A DNA stretch of 64,000 nucleotides from Nilaparvata lugens (GCF_014356525.2 NC_052505.1:20915432-20979431); one strand, 5' to 3'; counted from the first letter of the stretch, positions 20,663-31,554 are shown. Numbers and translations are program-made. Notes: generated from the sequence alone by a model not told the origin.

Positions 20663-21460
20663 AATTCTACATCCAATTGTGTCAAACTACAGTATTTTTT
20701 TTTCAAATCAAATCAGTATTAAATCAAATTCAAATTCAAATATTCTTTATTTCAAAAAAATACAAAGGTTACATTGCAATACAGGCCATGTTTTACTGAA
20801 ATCCGATTCACATCACAGATTACTCATTTTGTACATACTCAGTTATAAATAGAGTTCAGATAGTAGAATTAATTAGAGAATAGAATAAATTCAATAGAGA
20901 ATAGATCATGTTTGAAAATTGATTAATTTTTCATTTCATCAATTTTTTATCCTATATTAAGTCACGATATCTTACAATGTCACGATATTACAGACTGATA
21001 AATAGACAACAAATTTTCAGTTTGTTAGGCACACTTCCTTGAATAATGGAATAAGTTGAGAGGAAGCCGGTGTTGGAATGAATGTTGCCAGTGTTCCTGT
21101 TTGCATTATCTCTCAGTTTTATCAACAATAAACTCTCATGTTAGTCGACGGTACAAATCCGATTACTGTTATTCAAATTCATTTCAGACCCATTCAACAC
21201 CATTAAAATCAGCTCTGCTCAATATTTTGTGGGCACTAAAAGTGATTCTTCAGCGTAGATGTTCAAATCCCCTAGATTGATAGAGTTTGAAAAATTACCT
21301 ATTTGAGTTTAACTTACAAATTTCGTGCTTATTTCGTACAGGCCCTTCGTGCATTGATCAACAGGATTGATTCGGTCAAAAGATCCGGATTGGGATATTC
21401 AGCTACTGATTTTTTTTAAGTTATCCTACACTTGGGTCTATATATTGAGGAATTATCCTC
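20663..21460. other. No recognised gene
   Basis: AT-rich. ATTCTTTATTTCAAAAAAAT at 20741-20760 looks like the tail of another retroposed sequence, but its body is not recognised. Confidence 0.35.
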
Positions 21461-21461
21461 A

Positions 21462-21716
21462 TTCTTCTTCTTCTTCTTCTTCTTCTTCTTCTTCTTCTTC
21501 TTCTCTTCTTCTTCTTCTTCTTCTTCCTCTTCCTCTTCCTCATCCTCTTCCTCTTCCTCTTCCTCTTCCTCTTCCTCTTCCTCTTCCTCTTCCTCTACTT
21601 CTTCCTCTTCCTCTTCCTCTTCCTCTACTTCTTCCTCTTCCTCTTCCTCTTCCTCTTCCTCTTCCTCTTCCTCTTCCTTTTCCTCTTCCTCTTCTTCTTC
21701 CACTTCCACTTCCATT
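21462..21716 (+). repeat. Pyrimidine tract of TTC and TCCTCT repeats
   Basis: About 250 bp of almost pure pyrimidine: TTC triplets, then TCCTCT hexamers with scattered TACTTC interruptions. It reads open in several frames only because of its composition. Such mirror-symmetric pyrimidine runs can form triplex DNA. Confidence 0.95.
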
Positions 21717-21768
21717 CAAGGTTTAGGCTCTAGCCTGTTCCGACTCATAACAGTATATTATATCTATT

Positions 21769-21867
21769 CTACATTCACAGCTTTACTAAAATTAAAATCA
21801 ATCAAAATCACACAATGTCAATATCTACATTCACAGCTTTACTAAAATTGAAATCAATCAAAATCTA
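21769..21867 (+). repeat. Short 57-bp tandem duplication
   Basis: The segment CTACATTCACAGCTTTACT followed by AAAATCAATCAAAATC occurs twice, 57 bp apart, with one visible difference in the shared part. Confidence 0.8.
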
Positions 21868-21994
21868 TTCAGCAACTATTATATACGAAATTTCAGATTC
21901 TATTGCCATATTTTCCGATGTCTACATATATCTCTTTTCATATCGAGTGGTAGTTTAGAATTTTCAAGAGAATCCTTTCTATTGTCATTCTGTC

Positions 21995-22695
21995 GACATG
22001 CTCTCTCCACTGTTTATGTTGAAGGCGATAAAATTCAATGAATAAGGATGATGTGCCTCAAAAATTTTCCTTATTCATTGATTAAATTATAACTCAGTTT
22101 TTACTATTTTACAATGGAGGTTCCCTCCATTATTGCCTTCTCTCTTCTGCTTAACACCGTGAGATGAGTACCAGTAATTTTCAAGAGAATCCTTTCTATT
22201 GTTAGCTGCCCCATATAAGGTTGAAGAACTATTTCAACCATAGATCTCTCGTTTTTTATGCCTAACTGTTTCTTGACTCAAGTAACTTTCATCCTATTAT
22301 GAAACTTTTCATAGTTTTTGACGTGTTTCTATGTGTTATGATTGTAATGTTTGTAATTGTGTTATTGTGATCTTATTATTGACATGTCATGGCTTGATAA
22401 ATATTGTATTTATGCAAACAAATGTGACGAATAAAGATCTTATTTTATCTTATCTACTGACATGCTCTCTCCACTGTTTATGTTAAAGGCGATAAAGTTC
22501 AATGAATGAGGATGATGTGCCTCCAAAAGTTTCCTCATCCATTGATTAAATTATAATATTCGGTTTCGACTATTTCACATTGGAGGTTCCCATCATATTA
22601 CCAGAGACAGACAAATAGATCACCTTTCGCTTATCTTTTCTCTATGATATTTACCTTCTTTCTTCTGCTTAACACCGTGAGATGAGTACCAGTAT
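21995..22695 (+). repeat. Diverged direct duplication around an inserted segment
   Basis: Copy 1 (about 21997-22175) and copy 2 (about 22457-22695) share CATGCTCTCTCCACTG, GGATGATGTGCCTC, CATTGATTAAATTATAA, TGGAGGTTCCC and ACCGTGAGATGAGTACCAGT. The spacer at 22202-22456 contains GACGAATAAAGATCTT and a T-rich end, which suggests the 3' tail of a retroposon. TTTTCAAGAGAATCCTTTC also occurs twice (21961 and 22177). Confidence 0.7.
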
Positions 22696-22699
22696 CGTC

Positions 22700-23458
22700 A
22701 GAATCACCTCTGACGAAAAATTTAATCCTATGATGTCATTTGAAGACAATATTCCAAGTTTCCAAGACAAATACAATGTTGATCAACCATTAGTTGTGAA
22801 GAGTTCATAATCTCCAAAGATTTATTAAAGAAGCAAATCACTGCCACTCTCTCCCAGTGCTCAAGGCTTTAAAGGATTATTTCTGAAGACCTTTATAGCT
22901 CTCGAACGGTCCCTTGTTGAATTGAATAGCGGCGCCCGGAGTAGATTTAGCTCTTAACAAAAGTTAAAGAAACAATAATATCCCCGTTAAAGCTTTTGAC
23001 TCGACGTACTTTCAAGTTTAGCCGATCTCTTGCAACTTTGTTTTCTTAAGTTGGCGGCGCTAACACGGCCGGTAATCGCATTACGGTCTCCCATCTATAT
23101 TTTCCACGGAGTTATCGGGTGCAACTTCATTTTCTTCGAGTTTATCTTTGTCGATGGCCTAGAATCGATGCAATCTGATTAAGATTGTCCCACGGCGGTA
23201 TTCTGGAATACATTATTGTATTCCGTCGACCTATACAACTTTTTCATTATCATGCGAGATAATCATTGATGGTCAAACGATATCCCTTGAAGAATAAGAT
23301 TTAGACTGAATATTAATTTCAATTATCAATTTTCTTTAACGCCGAGGCGATCCAGTTGCTGCTAGACAATAGAGGGTTGGTGCAGAGGCTCGAAAGGAGG
23401 AGACCGTTCGTGAACTAGTGTGAAGTTTCGTATTCGTTCAAGTAGTTTCCAGAGAAAG
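22700..23458. other. No recognised feature
   Basis: Mixed composition with CpG-containing stretches (GGCGGCGCTAACACGGCCGG near 23050) but no frame that looks coding and no clear splice-bounded exon. Confidence 0.4.
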
Positions 23459-23472
23459 AGCAGAGCGGTGAT

Positions 23473-23859
23473 AGAATATAGAATAGAATAGCTTTTATTA
23501 GTTAATCAAGAAGCATACATTACAAAATATAAATTTCAATCCATGTAAGCATTTAACCCTTGATCATTGACCATTAGAGCACAGTATACACATACAGTAT
23601 GGAAACTTGGCTAGTACCCTGGCGCAAAAATCCGCCGTCCTGTTAGGAAGCGCCGCATTGTAATAGTATTGATGGGAGGTTCGGATCACTTATGATCCGG
23701 ATCAATTGATCTCGTTCACTGCCACGAGCCAATCAGAAGACCAGCGTTGGAACTTCCTAAGGTCACGTGACGTGTCTAGTATTTGCGCCATGTAAAAAGC
23801 ATTGGTTGCTTTGATTGACAGTTTCTATTCTGTACCTATTCTGTGATTAGGGTGAGGAA
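23473..23859 (-). mobile_element. SINE-like retroposon with 12-bp target duplication
   Basis: The direct repeat CAGAGCGGTGAT flanks the insert (23461-23472 and 23860-23871). On the minus strand it ends AATAAAAGCTATTCTATTCT, a 3' tail of TATTC repeats. The interior has no frame and includes GATCCGGATCATAAG and GTCACGTGACC. The head is not an obvious tRNA, so it may be a truncated LINE 3' end instead. Confidence 0.75.
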
Positions 23860-24201
23860 CAGAGCGGTGATTGAGTGGAATCTAGCTTCCATAGTGCAGT
23901 CAATTAGTATAAATATCAATTCAAAAGCAGTGAGAGTTTCTTATGAGAAATTCACTGTTTCAATTATATTTAAGTAATATGATAAAAGAATCAGCTCATT
24001 AGTCTTCAGGTTAGATAGATATAGTTTTGACAAAATTCTTCAACTGAATTCGGATCGAATGATGATTGCGGAAGCGGTTTGCTCCGTGGTAGCTGATAAA
24101 AGCTACCACTCAGCTGATCACTTATAGCTGAACAACTCAAGATGCATGCGTCTGATTCATCCGTTGTAAAGGTGACAATTCAAAGAGCGGACTCCTCTTA
24201 A

Positions 24202-24684
24202 CCTTCCGGCAGTCGCTCTGTTGTAAAAAGTACAACAGTGTCAGATTTTAATTTTTGAATTTTCATTTTCAACTATTGAATGGGATGGTGTTAGTGGATG
24301 AGTCACCTATGCATTCCAAAACTTTCCCCCCCCCATCACACCACTGAGTAGCTGTATCAACCGAACAATGGTTCAGTCTTTAGTTGCCATTTAGTCGCGT
24401 CAGTGCATAAGTCGCTCTGTGCATAAGATAGGGAAAGACTATAAACGAACCAATAACACAGAATTGATGGCTTTGCTTCATGTTCCTCATTGGGCTATGG
24501 AATTGGTAATCATCCAAATGTTCATAGGCGTAAAATAATCCAAAAAGATGGAGAAAGTAATTATACAATTAATTAATATGTTTTGTCAGTAAACAGAGTA
24601 CATAACACTTTTAAAATTGGATGTTGTACAAAATACAACACGCGACTGTTCGTGTGATTACCGTGTGGCGCGACTACCGGAAGG
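24202..24684. mobile_element. piggyBac-like MITE (483 bp)
   Basis: The ends are CCTTCCGGCAGTCGC and, on the other strand, CCTTCCGGTAGTCGC (14 of 15 match), bordered exactly by TTAA at 24198-24201 and 24685-24688. A TTAA target and CC start are diagnostic of piggyBac-type elements. Just inside, both ends carry TACAACA motifs. No transposase is encoded. Confidence 0.85.
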
Positions 24685-24789
24685 TTAATATCAAAAATCG
24701 CTTCCCAGTGGTCCAAGCCCATATAGTAGGGCTCACTCATATCAAATAGGGACCACATAAAACTTTAGGTCCACGCATCACCATTCGCC

Positions 24790-25012
24790 TCATCACCCTA
24801 GTACAAGCATGGGGCTCATGTGGTCATCACCATCAGAAAAAGAAATTGATTTCTCCTCACATACTTTTTCTTATTATTGCAAATGATGCGTTCCCACATT
24901 AGCATTTTGATTGTGAGAAAGTGCGGGATGATTTGATGAGATTATTGAACGTCCATGCCTGCCGGCGAGATTCGAACCCACGCCTAGGTAGTGCTAGCAG
25001 ACTGAGGCTTTT
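24790..25012 (-). mobile_element. tRNA-derived SINE
   Basis: The minus strand starts GCCTCAGTCTGCTAGCAC and has a good B box, GGTTCGAATCTCG, then the family body GGCATGGACGTTCAATAATC and a downstream AT-rich part. The shared body and head match 59085-59240. The head resembles a leucine/serine-class tRNA with internal RNA polymerase III signals. The 3' limit is approximate. Confidence 0.75.
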
Positions 25013-25043
25013 TTCTAACTGTATCTAAAATTCATAGAATTCA

Positions 25044-25239
25044 CTATAGTGAGGTCCACGTTATAATGACAGTATTTGATAAACTTTGATGTTGCTATCC
25101 ATTCGACAAAGCAGGTAGTACTATCCTTTTCTAGCTCCGCAATGATGCCAAATCTGTTTCTGACAATGTAGAATTATAATCAATTAACGCTTTTCTCCTA
25201 TCTTTATCCACTGCCATTATAACGTGGACCTTACTATAG
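25044..25239. mobile_element. MITE with 30-bp inverted termini
   Basis: The left end is CTATAGTGAGGTCCACGTTA and the right end is its complement TAACGTGGACCTTACTATAG, with further matching to ATGACAGT/ACTGCCAT. This family recurs at about 28503-28597 and 52389-53067. The terminal TA and 196-bp size suit a Tc1/mariner-type non-autonomous element. Confidence 0.75.
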
Positions 25240-26204
25240 GTTCTGATGCATCATAGAAGAATTAAAGTAAATTGAAGAATTATGCACAGTCTCAAAGAGT
25301 AGTTTCATCTTAAAGATTGGAATACTCTTGAATAAATTTCTCATTTCACGACGTAATGACATTTGTACAATAACGTCATCTCATCCACTTAAACACGAGA
25401 TCATAAATAACATCGAGAGTGAGTGGAAGAGCTCTAGTGGAAATTCTAGGGATGTGGATCAATCTCTGCTCCGAGAAATGCGTGGGATATGTAATAGAGA
25501 TTTGTTTGAGAGCTTGTAGAGCACTCATTGATTTAGACGAGAGTAATAGTTATGATAGGATGAGTGAGGTTGTTGAGGGGGGAACAGATGACAGGTGAGT
25601 CCCTGGCTTCGAGGGTCGACTAGTGGAGGGGGAAATGGAAGAGCTAAAGCGACGGAATTTACATAGAAATGAAAATTTCAACCCCAGTTCTCCTTTTAAT
25701 TCGCAGGTCTTGCAAGAAGAGAGCAGAGGGTTGTGGCTGTTCATTTGATTGAAAGGGGGTGGAAAGTCAAGGATTGAGGGGTGTTGGTTGGAGGAGGGTA
25801 CAGGGGGGTATCGATGACGACGGAGTTCTTTGCTGGTGAGCCCTGGTCGCCGCGGCGCTATTTGATGAAAAAGCCAGCAGTCTCGACATGGGTGAATCGT
25901 TTTGCTCGGCCGGTGATAGATGGCGACTGGCGACTGCCTTTTTCGTCAAATTATCATCCCTCCTCACACTGAGGAGGAGGAGGACTCTGCTCCCTCACAC
26001 TGAAGAGGGGGAAGGACTCTTCTCCCACGAGTTCTACCGCAAATCTGTTCCGAACTACTCCAACTCTTTTTTTTTAATAAAAGCCTCTGCTTCCCCCGCT
26101 ACCAAAAATAAGGAAGAACCCGTCAAACTCTCTCAAACCAAAGTTGGAGATCAGTAGATGATTTTCCAACACCCCCCCCCCCCGCCAAATCGCATCAGAG
26201 AGTG
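25240..26204. other. No recognised gene
   Basis: Several short frames cross 25550-26157, but none has a family motif. GAGGAGGAGGA and CCCTCACACTGA stretches make local low complexity at 25965-26010. Confidence 0.35.
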
Positions 26205-26348
26205 TCACTCTTCAATGCGACCAAAACCTGAAGCTTTTTATCAATTATATAATCTTCTATCATGATTAATTTGGATTGGAAACCATGTAAAGAGAGAGTG
26301 ACTTTTATGTGACTACGGTAATCTAGGGGATGTAATATGGTAAAGGTA

Positions 26349-26400
26349 TAAAGTATAACTGGTATAACTGGTATAACTGGTATAACTGGTATAACTGGCA
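26349..26400 (+). repeat. 9-bp minisatellite
   Basis: The unit GGTATAACT is repeated five times in a row after a related AAGTATAACT. The paralogous copy at about 28790-28806 has a single unit, so the array expanded after the duplication. Confidence 0.9.
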
Positions 26401-26419
26401 TAAAGTAAAGAATAGTTAT

Positions 26420-27473
26420 GTAATAGAGTGATATTGAGAGGATATTATTGTAGTTGTTTTTGTATTTCTTATATTGTTTTTCAGGTTTTTGAACTGGAAT
26501 GAACTTTGATTTCTACTGTATGTTGAACCCTGCGTTTTTAGTGTGAGAATTAACTCTGTCTTGTTGGAATTTGCTAACTTGTTGCCTAGTTGTCAAAATT
26601 AAAGCAATTTTCGTGCATTTTCCAAGTGCAGTTTCACTTTCATGTCGAAAAAGCCACTGCATTTGAAAATTGTACGAGCATTGACCTTTTTGCAGCTTTG
26701 GCTTTTCCACTGGAAGTTATGCTCAACGCTCGTGGAGGGGGAACAATTTTCAGTAAAAAGGCGACAGTTCGAATTGAGACATACTAGTAACTGGGAAAAC
26801 ATGTAACGGTGTGCGAGCCTCGGTCCTCTGAATGGGCCCATTTCCCATTCAGAGGGACAAATTGTTATGTTTTCAGTTATCACTAATTTCTATCTAGTTC
26901 AGTAGGAAACCAAATTTTATAGAGTTAGTAGGAGTAGAATCAGGAAATTATTTGTGCGTGTGAGTTCAAGTATAGTGAGTTTTATTGAAGCGTATGTGAG
27001 TGTTTCTGAAGAGTCCAAGTTTGAATATTGTTAAAATGGTGAGTGCCAAACTTTTGTTGTTTTTCTTATTAAGCTCAAAATTTAATTTCATAGAATGACC
27101 GAGGCCCAAATTTAAATGCAGCAAGTTAGCAGGTTCCCAAAATGTGTAGATTGGAATAATTGAATATATTTTTTGTGAATCAATTGCTGAATCACTTTGT
27201 TCTGTTTGAAAATTTGACATGTTACCTGACTATTAATTCGTTCTACCTATTTAGAGTTCAATAAACCCGAAGTTGAATTTTATTAGTATTTTTTATTGAA
27301 GTTCCTGGCTCGTAGTTGCTAGTTGCTAAAATAGGTGACAATTGATGATAATCTGTGCATTTGAATGAACGAATCCACTCAAAGCTCCCAACCAATCAAG
27401 GATTCAAATAGAGATTTAATAGCATAATTTTGGTAAATATTATAGAAGAGAAGAAAAACCCCCCTCCGTTTAC
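26420..27473. mobile_element. 1,054-bp insertion with 6-bp target duplication
   Basis: The direct repeat AGTTAT stands at 26414-26419 and 27474-27479, and the paralogous locus lacks the insert. The ends are GTAA and TTAC, too short to call a terminal inverted repeat. No transposase is seen. A plus-strand AAAATGGTGAGT at 27032 could be an ATG directly at a splice donor. The type is unknown. Confidence 0.6.
26825..26855. other. Perfect 12-bp hairpin
   Basis: CCTCTGAATGGG and CCCATTCAGAGG are exact inverted copies separated by seven bases. It lies inside the 1,054-bp insertion. There is no U-run after it, so a terminator is not indicated. Confidence 0.8.
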
Positions 27474-27665
27474 AGTTATTTGTATATCTAGAGTGAAAAA
27501 TGCCATTTTGTCTCCCTGAGAGAAAATATTGATGACCGAGGCGAAGCCGAGGGCAACAACTATTTCTCTGAGGGAGAAAAAACATTTTTCACTCGTGATA
27601 TACACAACATTTTCCTCCACCTACATTTTTATAAAAACTGCAAATAAAATAATTTTTATAAACTC

Positions 27666-28500
27666 ACGTGACCAGTAACAATGAGTTACAACATAACCTA
27701 AAAAGTTATGCTGGTTTGTAATCACAGTTCGCCGCCGACAGCGCTATGCGCTATCTGTCGGCAAAAGTTGTAACAACAATGGCCGACTCAACTACAGCTA
27801 TGATGAATTTCCCGTCTCAAATGTGATTAGTTAATGAGGAATATCCGTTGCCTGGTATTTTGAATAACGTGGAATATAAAAAAATATTTATACATTTTTA
27901 TAGTATACTGATATGAAGTTTGTAATAATTTTAGCATACAAACATATATTTCATATATTGATCAAATGTCTGGTTGAAGTATTGAATTGAGTTTGTTTAA
28001 TGACTACTCTAAATAATGCTTCCTCATCTAAGCTTAGGCCTTCTAACCTATTTCAAATGTAAGTTTTTTCAAAATAGAGATGCCTCCCATGTTATTTAAA
28101 TGGAGTTACCTCTACGCTCTGGGGAGTTTTTCTGTTTTTTCCTCCTGAGAGCGAAAAAGTGACACTTTAGTATTATGATCCAGGGAGTTAAGTAAGCACT
28201 TTAGACAGTTGGTGGAGGAAAATATTATTATTGAATATAATAATATTATTAAAAAGATTATTTCTGTCATCTCTGATACTGGTGACCGCAGACTGTACAA
28301 AAAAAACATGTTTTTGGATGGGTAGTTTCTAAATAATGCCGCTCGGGGGTCCGTTATGCGGATGTCGTGATTCATACAGCTCCAGAATAAATTTTGTTGT
28401 CAAAATCAACTCAAAAGCAGTCAGTGGTGAAAATTGTTGAAGAGTTATTGTTGTGATACGATTTTTGATGCACATTCTCAAATTATCCAGCTTCAGCTTC
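27666..28500. other. No recognised gene
   Basis: It contains a short palindrome at 27733-27761 (GCCGACAG and CTGTCGGC arms). The rest is AT-rich with no coding signal. Confidence 0.4.
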
Positions 28501-28502
28501 AA

Positions 28503-28597
28503 TCTCTCTCCGTTGCCATCTCAACGTGGACCTCACTGAAGAGCACCATGTCTGCGATATGGCCTATAGTGAGGTCCACTTTATAATGGTAGTATTT
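28503..28597. repeat. Degenerate copy of the CTATAGTGAGGTCCAC MITE
   Basis: AACGTGGACCTCACT near 28523 faces CCTATAGTGAGGTCCACTTT at 28563-28582, the two inverted ends of the family at 25044, with little interior left. Confidence 0.65.
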
Positions 28598-28654
28598 GAT
28601 TATTTGACAATGTCAAGAATGTTTTCTTCAATGGGTTGAATTAGTCTCTTAAAT

Positions 28655-28975
28655 CGGTCTCTTCAATGCGACCATAATCTGAACCTTTCTATCAATTATA
28701 TAATCTTTTATCATGATTAATTTGGATTGGAAACCATGTAAAGAGAGAGTGTCACCACAGTATTCTGGGGGATGTAATATGGTAAAGGTATAAAGTATAA
28801 CTGGCATAAAGTAAAGAATAGTTATTTGTATATCTAGAGGGAAAAATGCCACTTTTTCTCCCTGAAGGGAAATATTGATGACCGAGGCGAAGCCAAGGGC
28901 AACAACTATTTCCCTGAGAAACATTTTTCCTCCACCTACATTTTATAAAAACTGCAAATAAAATAATTTTTAGAG
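28655..28975 (-). repeat. Duplicated locus, copy 2 (uninterrupted)
   Basis: It matches copy 1 (26205-27665) without the 1,054-bp insert and with one 9-bp unit instead of the expanded array. It provides the pre-insertion state. Short minus-strand frames in it are not convincing coding sequence. Confidence 0.85.
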
Positions 28976-29174
28976 AGAACGATGTGTAGAGAGAATTGTA
29001 GCGAGAACGATGTGTATCATGACTGAACACCTTGACCGTGAATCAAGGACTGAATACCTTTGTTTGTTTGTTGATTGTGTGGGACTGTCGTGTAATGTCT
29101 GCCGTAAGGTTAGTGATAGATTGATGGCTTCCATTCTAAAAATGTTGACTGCCACAATTGAAGGAGAAAGTAAG

Positions 29175-29375
29175 AGAGAACAGAGTTACTGGAGAGAGAA
29201 AGACAAAACAAAATTACTGGAGGAAGAAATGAGACAGCAAAGTTACTGGAGAAAGGAAGAGACAAAGGAGTTAGTGGAAGAAGAAAAAGACAACAAAGCT
29301 ACTAAAGGAAGAACGAGACTGAAGAGTTATTGGTGAAAGAATGAGACACCAAAAGTACTTGAGAAAGAATGAATG
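29175..29375 (+). repeat. Degenerate minisatellite rich in GTTACTGGAGAAAG
   Basis: About six imperfect units of roughly 30-36 bp carry variants of GTTACTGGAGAAAGAA and GAGACAACAAA. The repeats produce a charged plus-strand frame (SYWR and KEETKEL patterns) that follows from the repeat and is probably not a protein. Confidence 0.7.
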
Positions 29376-30290
29376 TAACTACAGTCAACAGTTCGGAAGT
29401 CTGTTTTAAGATCGCACAAGTATTGTATTTCGGTGCGGTTGGAGACAACGGGTCTAGTGGTTGCGGGAAATAGCTGGTTGTGGGTGGAGCGAGTTCTGCT
29501 GGGGTGCTGTGGTGAAATGAACGGCAGTCTGTAACATCGGGGTACAGGATAACAAGGAGCATGGAGGGAAAAGATGAGAGGGCAAGAGAAGAGCAGAAGA
29601 GAGAGCGATGGCGTTCGGAGTAGTAACACACTTCGACGGATGTTTGCATGCGTCTATCTGTTTTACTCGTTCAATTTGCGTGAGTGCGAAGTTGACCACC
29701 TCATTCACCCCCCTCCCTACCAACACCCTCTCCCATTCAACCATCAGCTGTTCATCTGTTACCAGCCTCAGAGTCTAGAGACATACACAACCGCGCACAC
29801 CCCTTTATCTTCTCCAGAAACTACCAAAAGTTTGTGCCATTAAATTAGTAAACGTATATTTTGTACCCTCATTACTACGAGCGATAGTACTGTGTACATA
29901 AATCCTTGTTTTCTACTCAGGCTCTTGAGCTCCAACACAATTTGTTCCTGTTCCTCGCGCAAATCAAGGTTGAGTTCTTCTCAAATTTTGGAAACCATCT
30001 ATTAGATTGGAGTTGATGAGTTGAATTCGATCGAGGATGTATTTGTATTCTCAGCAGAACATTCTGGAGTATGATGAATGATGTATCAACTAGAATGTGT
30101 TTGAATGAAATATATTAACCAAGTTTCATATGAATTCAACATCAATAAAATCTGCGCTTGTAACAGAAGTCTCTCAAGTACTTTTGAAACGTTCATGATG
30201 TCCACATAATCTTCAGAATGTTCATAATACTTTTGACTTGATATTCAATGTTTTCAAATGTTCGTACAATTCAACTAGTCAAATTACTTT
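29376..30290. other. No recognised gene
   Basis: Several overlapping frames at 29302-29843 on both strands lack motifs or splice context. The remainder is AT-rich. Confidence 0.4.
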
Positions 30291-30445
30291 CTGAGTAACT
30301 GTGAAGATAATATTTTGGTTATTATCCATACTCAATAAAAAGACTAGATATTGTCTCACCACAGATTTATTTGAATAAAATTATTTATTTGATTGATTTA
30401 ACGAGATATCTGTGTCGATTTTTAAGCCATTATCAATCTCAAATA
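30291..30445. repeat. Degenerate fold-back F relative
   Basis: TTGGTTATTATCCATACTCA, AAAAAGACTAGATATTGTCT and CACAGATTTATTTG follow the left arm of family F (16501-16572) with many changes. The right arm is weak. Confidence 0.5.
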
Positions 30446-30577
30446 AACTGACAAACGGAGTTCATCACTTGGTTTTTGATAAATCTTCAGATCCGAAATA
30501 ATCTATTCCTACTCGAATACATGAAAGCTGTTTGTGTGACATGACAGGCAATAGCCTAATTTATTCCTTGCTGGTAA

Positions 30578-30599
30578 GATGATGATGATGATGATGATT

Positions 30600-30640
<41 letters not shown>

Positions 30641-30654
30641 AATGATGATGATAA
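30578..30654 (+). repeat. GAT trinucleotide microsatellite
   Basis: About 25 GAT units with a few AAT or TAT interruptions. Confidence 0.95.
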
Positions 30655-30772
30655 TTTATTCCAAAAATTTCAAAATCTATGGACTCCACTGTGAAGTCTT
30701 CACATCATATTAGCCTATGAAAAATAATTCATTGTCAATGATTTATGGGTTTGGATGTGTTTTCTTTTACAG

Positions 30773-31008
30773 AAATTCCAGGCCAAAACCGTCGCCCGCC
30801 TTCGCCGACAAGATACGACGAGGAAGACGACTACGCTGAACAGTACGGATCAGCTGAGGAGGAGGAAGCGACGCGAGAGGAGGCGTCGAACGCAGTGGAT
30901 GGCCCCTGGCCCAACCAGCCAACCGCCCCCTTCCACACGCCGCCCCACCAGCCCCCTGCCGCCTCCAGTGCCGCCTCCAGGCTGCTGCCTCTGCGTCTGG
31001 ATCTCTGA
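30773..31008 (+). CDS. Probable last coding exon of an unidentified gene
   Basis: A strong acceptor (TTTTCTTTTACAG) precedes a sharply GC-rich stretch in an AT-rich setting. The frame following GAA-ATT-CCA-GGC runs 78 codons to TGA at 31006-31008. The product is acidic and low-complexity: an Arg/Pro start (NRRPPSPTRYDEEDDYAEQY), an EEEE stretch, then a proline- and histidine-rich region (PFHTPPHQPP) and a leucine-rich end. No upstream exon could be identified in the window. I do not recognise the family. A second frame is also open, which weakens the choice of frame. The intron phase implies one preceding base of a split codon. Confidence 0.45.
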
Positions 31009-31301
31009 CGTTCGCCTCTTGCCCTGGTGACAGGTTGTTGGATCGTGAGGTACTCGTTACGACTGCTACGCTAGTCTAGTCAACTGTGTTAGTCAGACGT
31101 TCTTCTCTTGAAAGTGAAGCTTCTTTGATGGGGGACTGAGGGAGGTAAACAGCGGTTGCTTACAGAGAATCAAAATATCCTCGATAATCATACGATTCTG
31201 AGTACTCATATTAACAGATTGAAATTACTGAGATATTGCAATTATTCAAATGCTAATGAATTAATTATTATTAAACGAAAATCCAAATTGAAATCTGTAA
31301 T

Positions 31302-31527
31302 TCACCCCGAAGACTTCAGCTACTGCAAATATTGACAACAGGGTAAACAGCTAGATGGAAATTCGATGAGCGCTACTATTCAAAAATTATTCCTGACCGG
31401 CAATTAGGAGGTACTGGGTTCGATTCCCGGGCTGACAAATAATTTTTTAATATAGCGCTCATCGAATTTCCATCAATCTGTTTAATATTTGCAGTAGCAG
31501 AAGTCTCGGGGTGAATTACAGCATTTA
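31302..31527. repeat. Inverted SINE pair with one tRNA-like head
   Basis: The left arm (31302-31390) and right arm (31442-31527) are inverted copies sharing CACCCCGAAGACTTC, GCTACTGCAAATATTG and GATGGAAATTCGATGAGCGC. Between them a tRNA-like segment has the B box GGTTCGATTCCCGG (31417-31430), oriented with the right arm. So a complete SINE on the plus strand is joined to a headless, inverted copy. A single diverged copy lies at 55085-55240. Confidence 0.7.
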
Positions 31528-31554
31528 ATTTGGATTTAATAATAATTTATTCAT

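Larger units (their letters stand above)
26205..27665 (-). repeat. Duplicated locus, copy 1, split by a 1.05-kb insertion
   Basis: 26205-26419 and 27474-27665 together match the continuous copy at 28655-28975. Shared sequences include CTTCAATGCGACCA, CATGATTAATTTGGATTGG, GGATGTAATATGGTAAAGG, TTGATGACCGAGGCGAAGCC and CCTCCACCTACATTTT. Copy 2 shows the uninterrupted junction. Confidence 0.85.

Noticed and set aside
21367..21845. Serine-, leucine- or glutamate-rich frames over the TTC tract
   Set aside because: They are open only because the sequence is a simple pyrimidine repeat.
25781..26157. Plus-strand frames of 63 and 89 codons
   Set aside because: No motif, no splice context and local low-complexity sequence; not enough to call a gene.
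30755..31030. Alternative frame over the GC-rich exon (Arg- and Pro-rich)
   Set aside because: It has strong composition bias and fits the acceptor less well than the acidic frame; kept only as a caveat.
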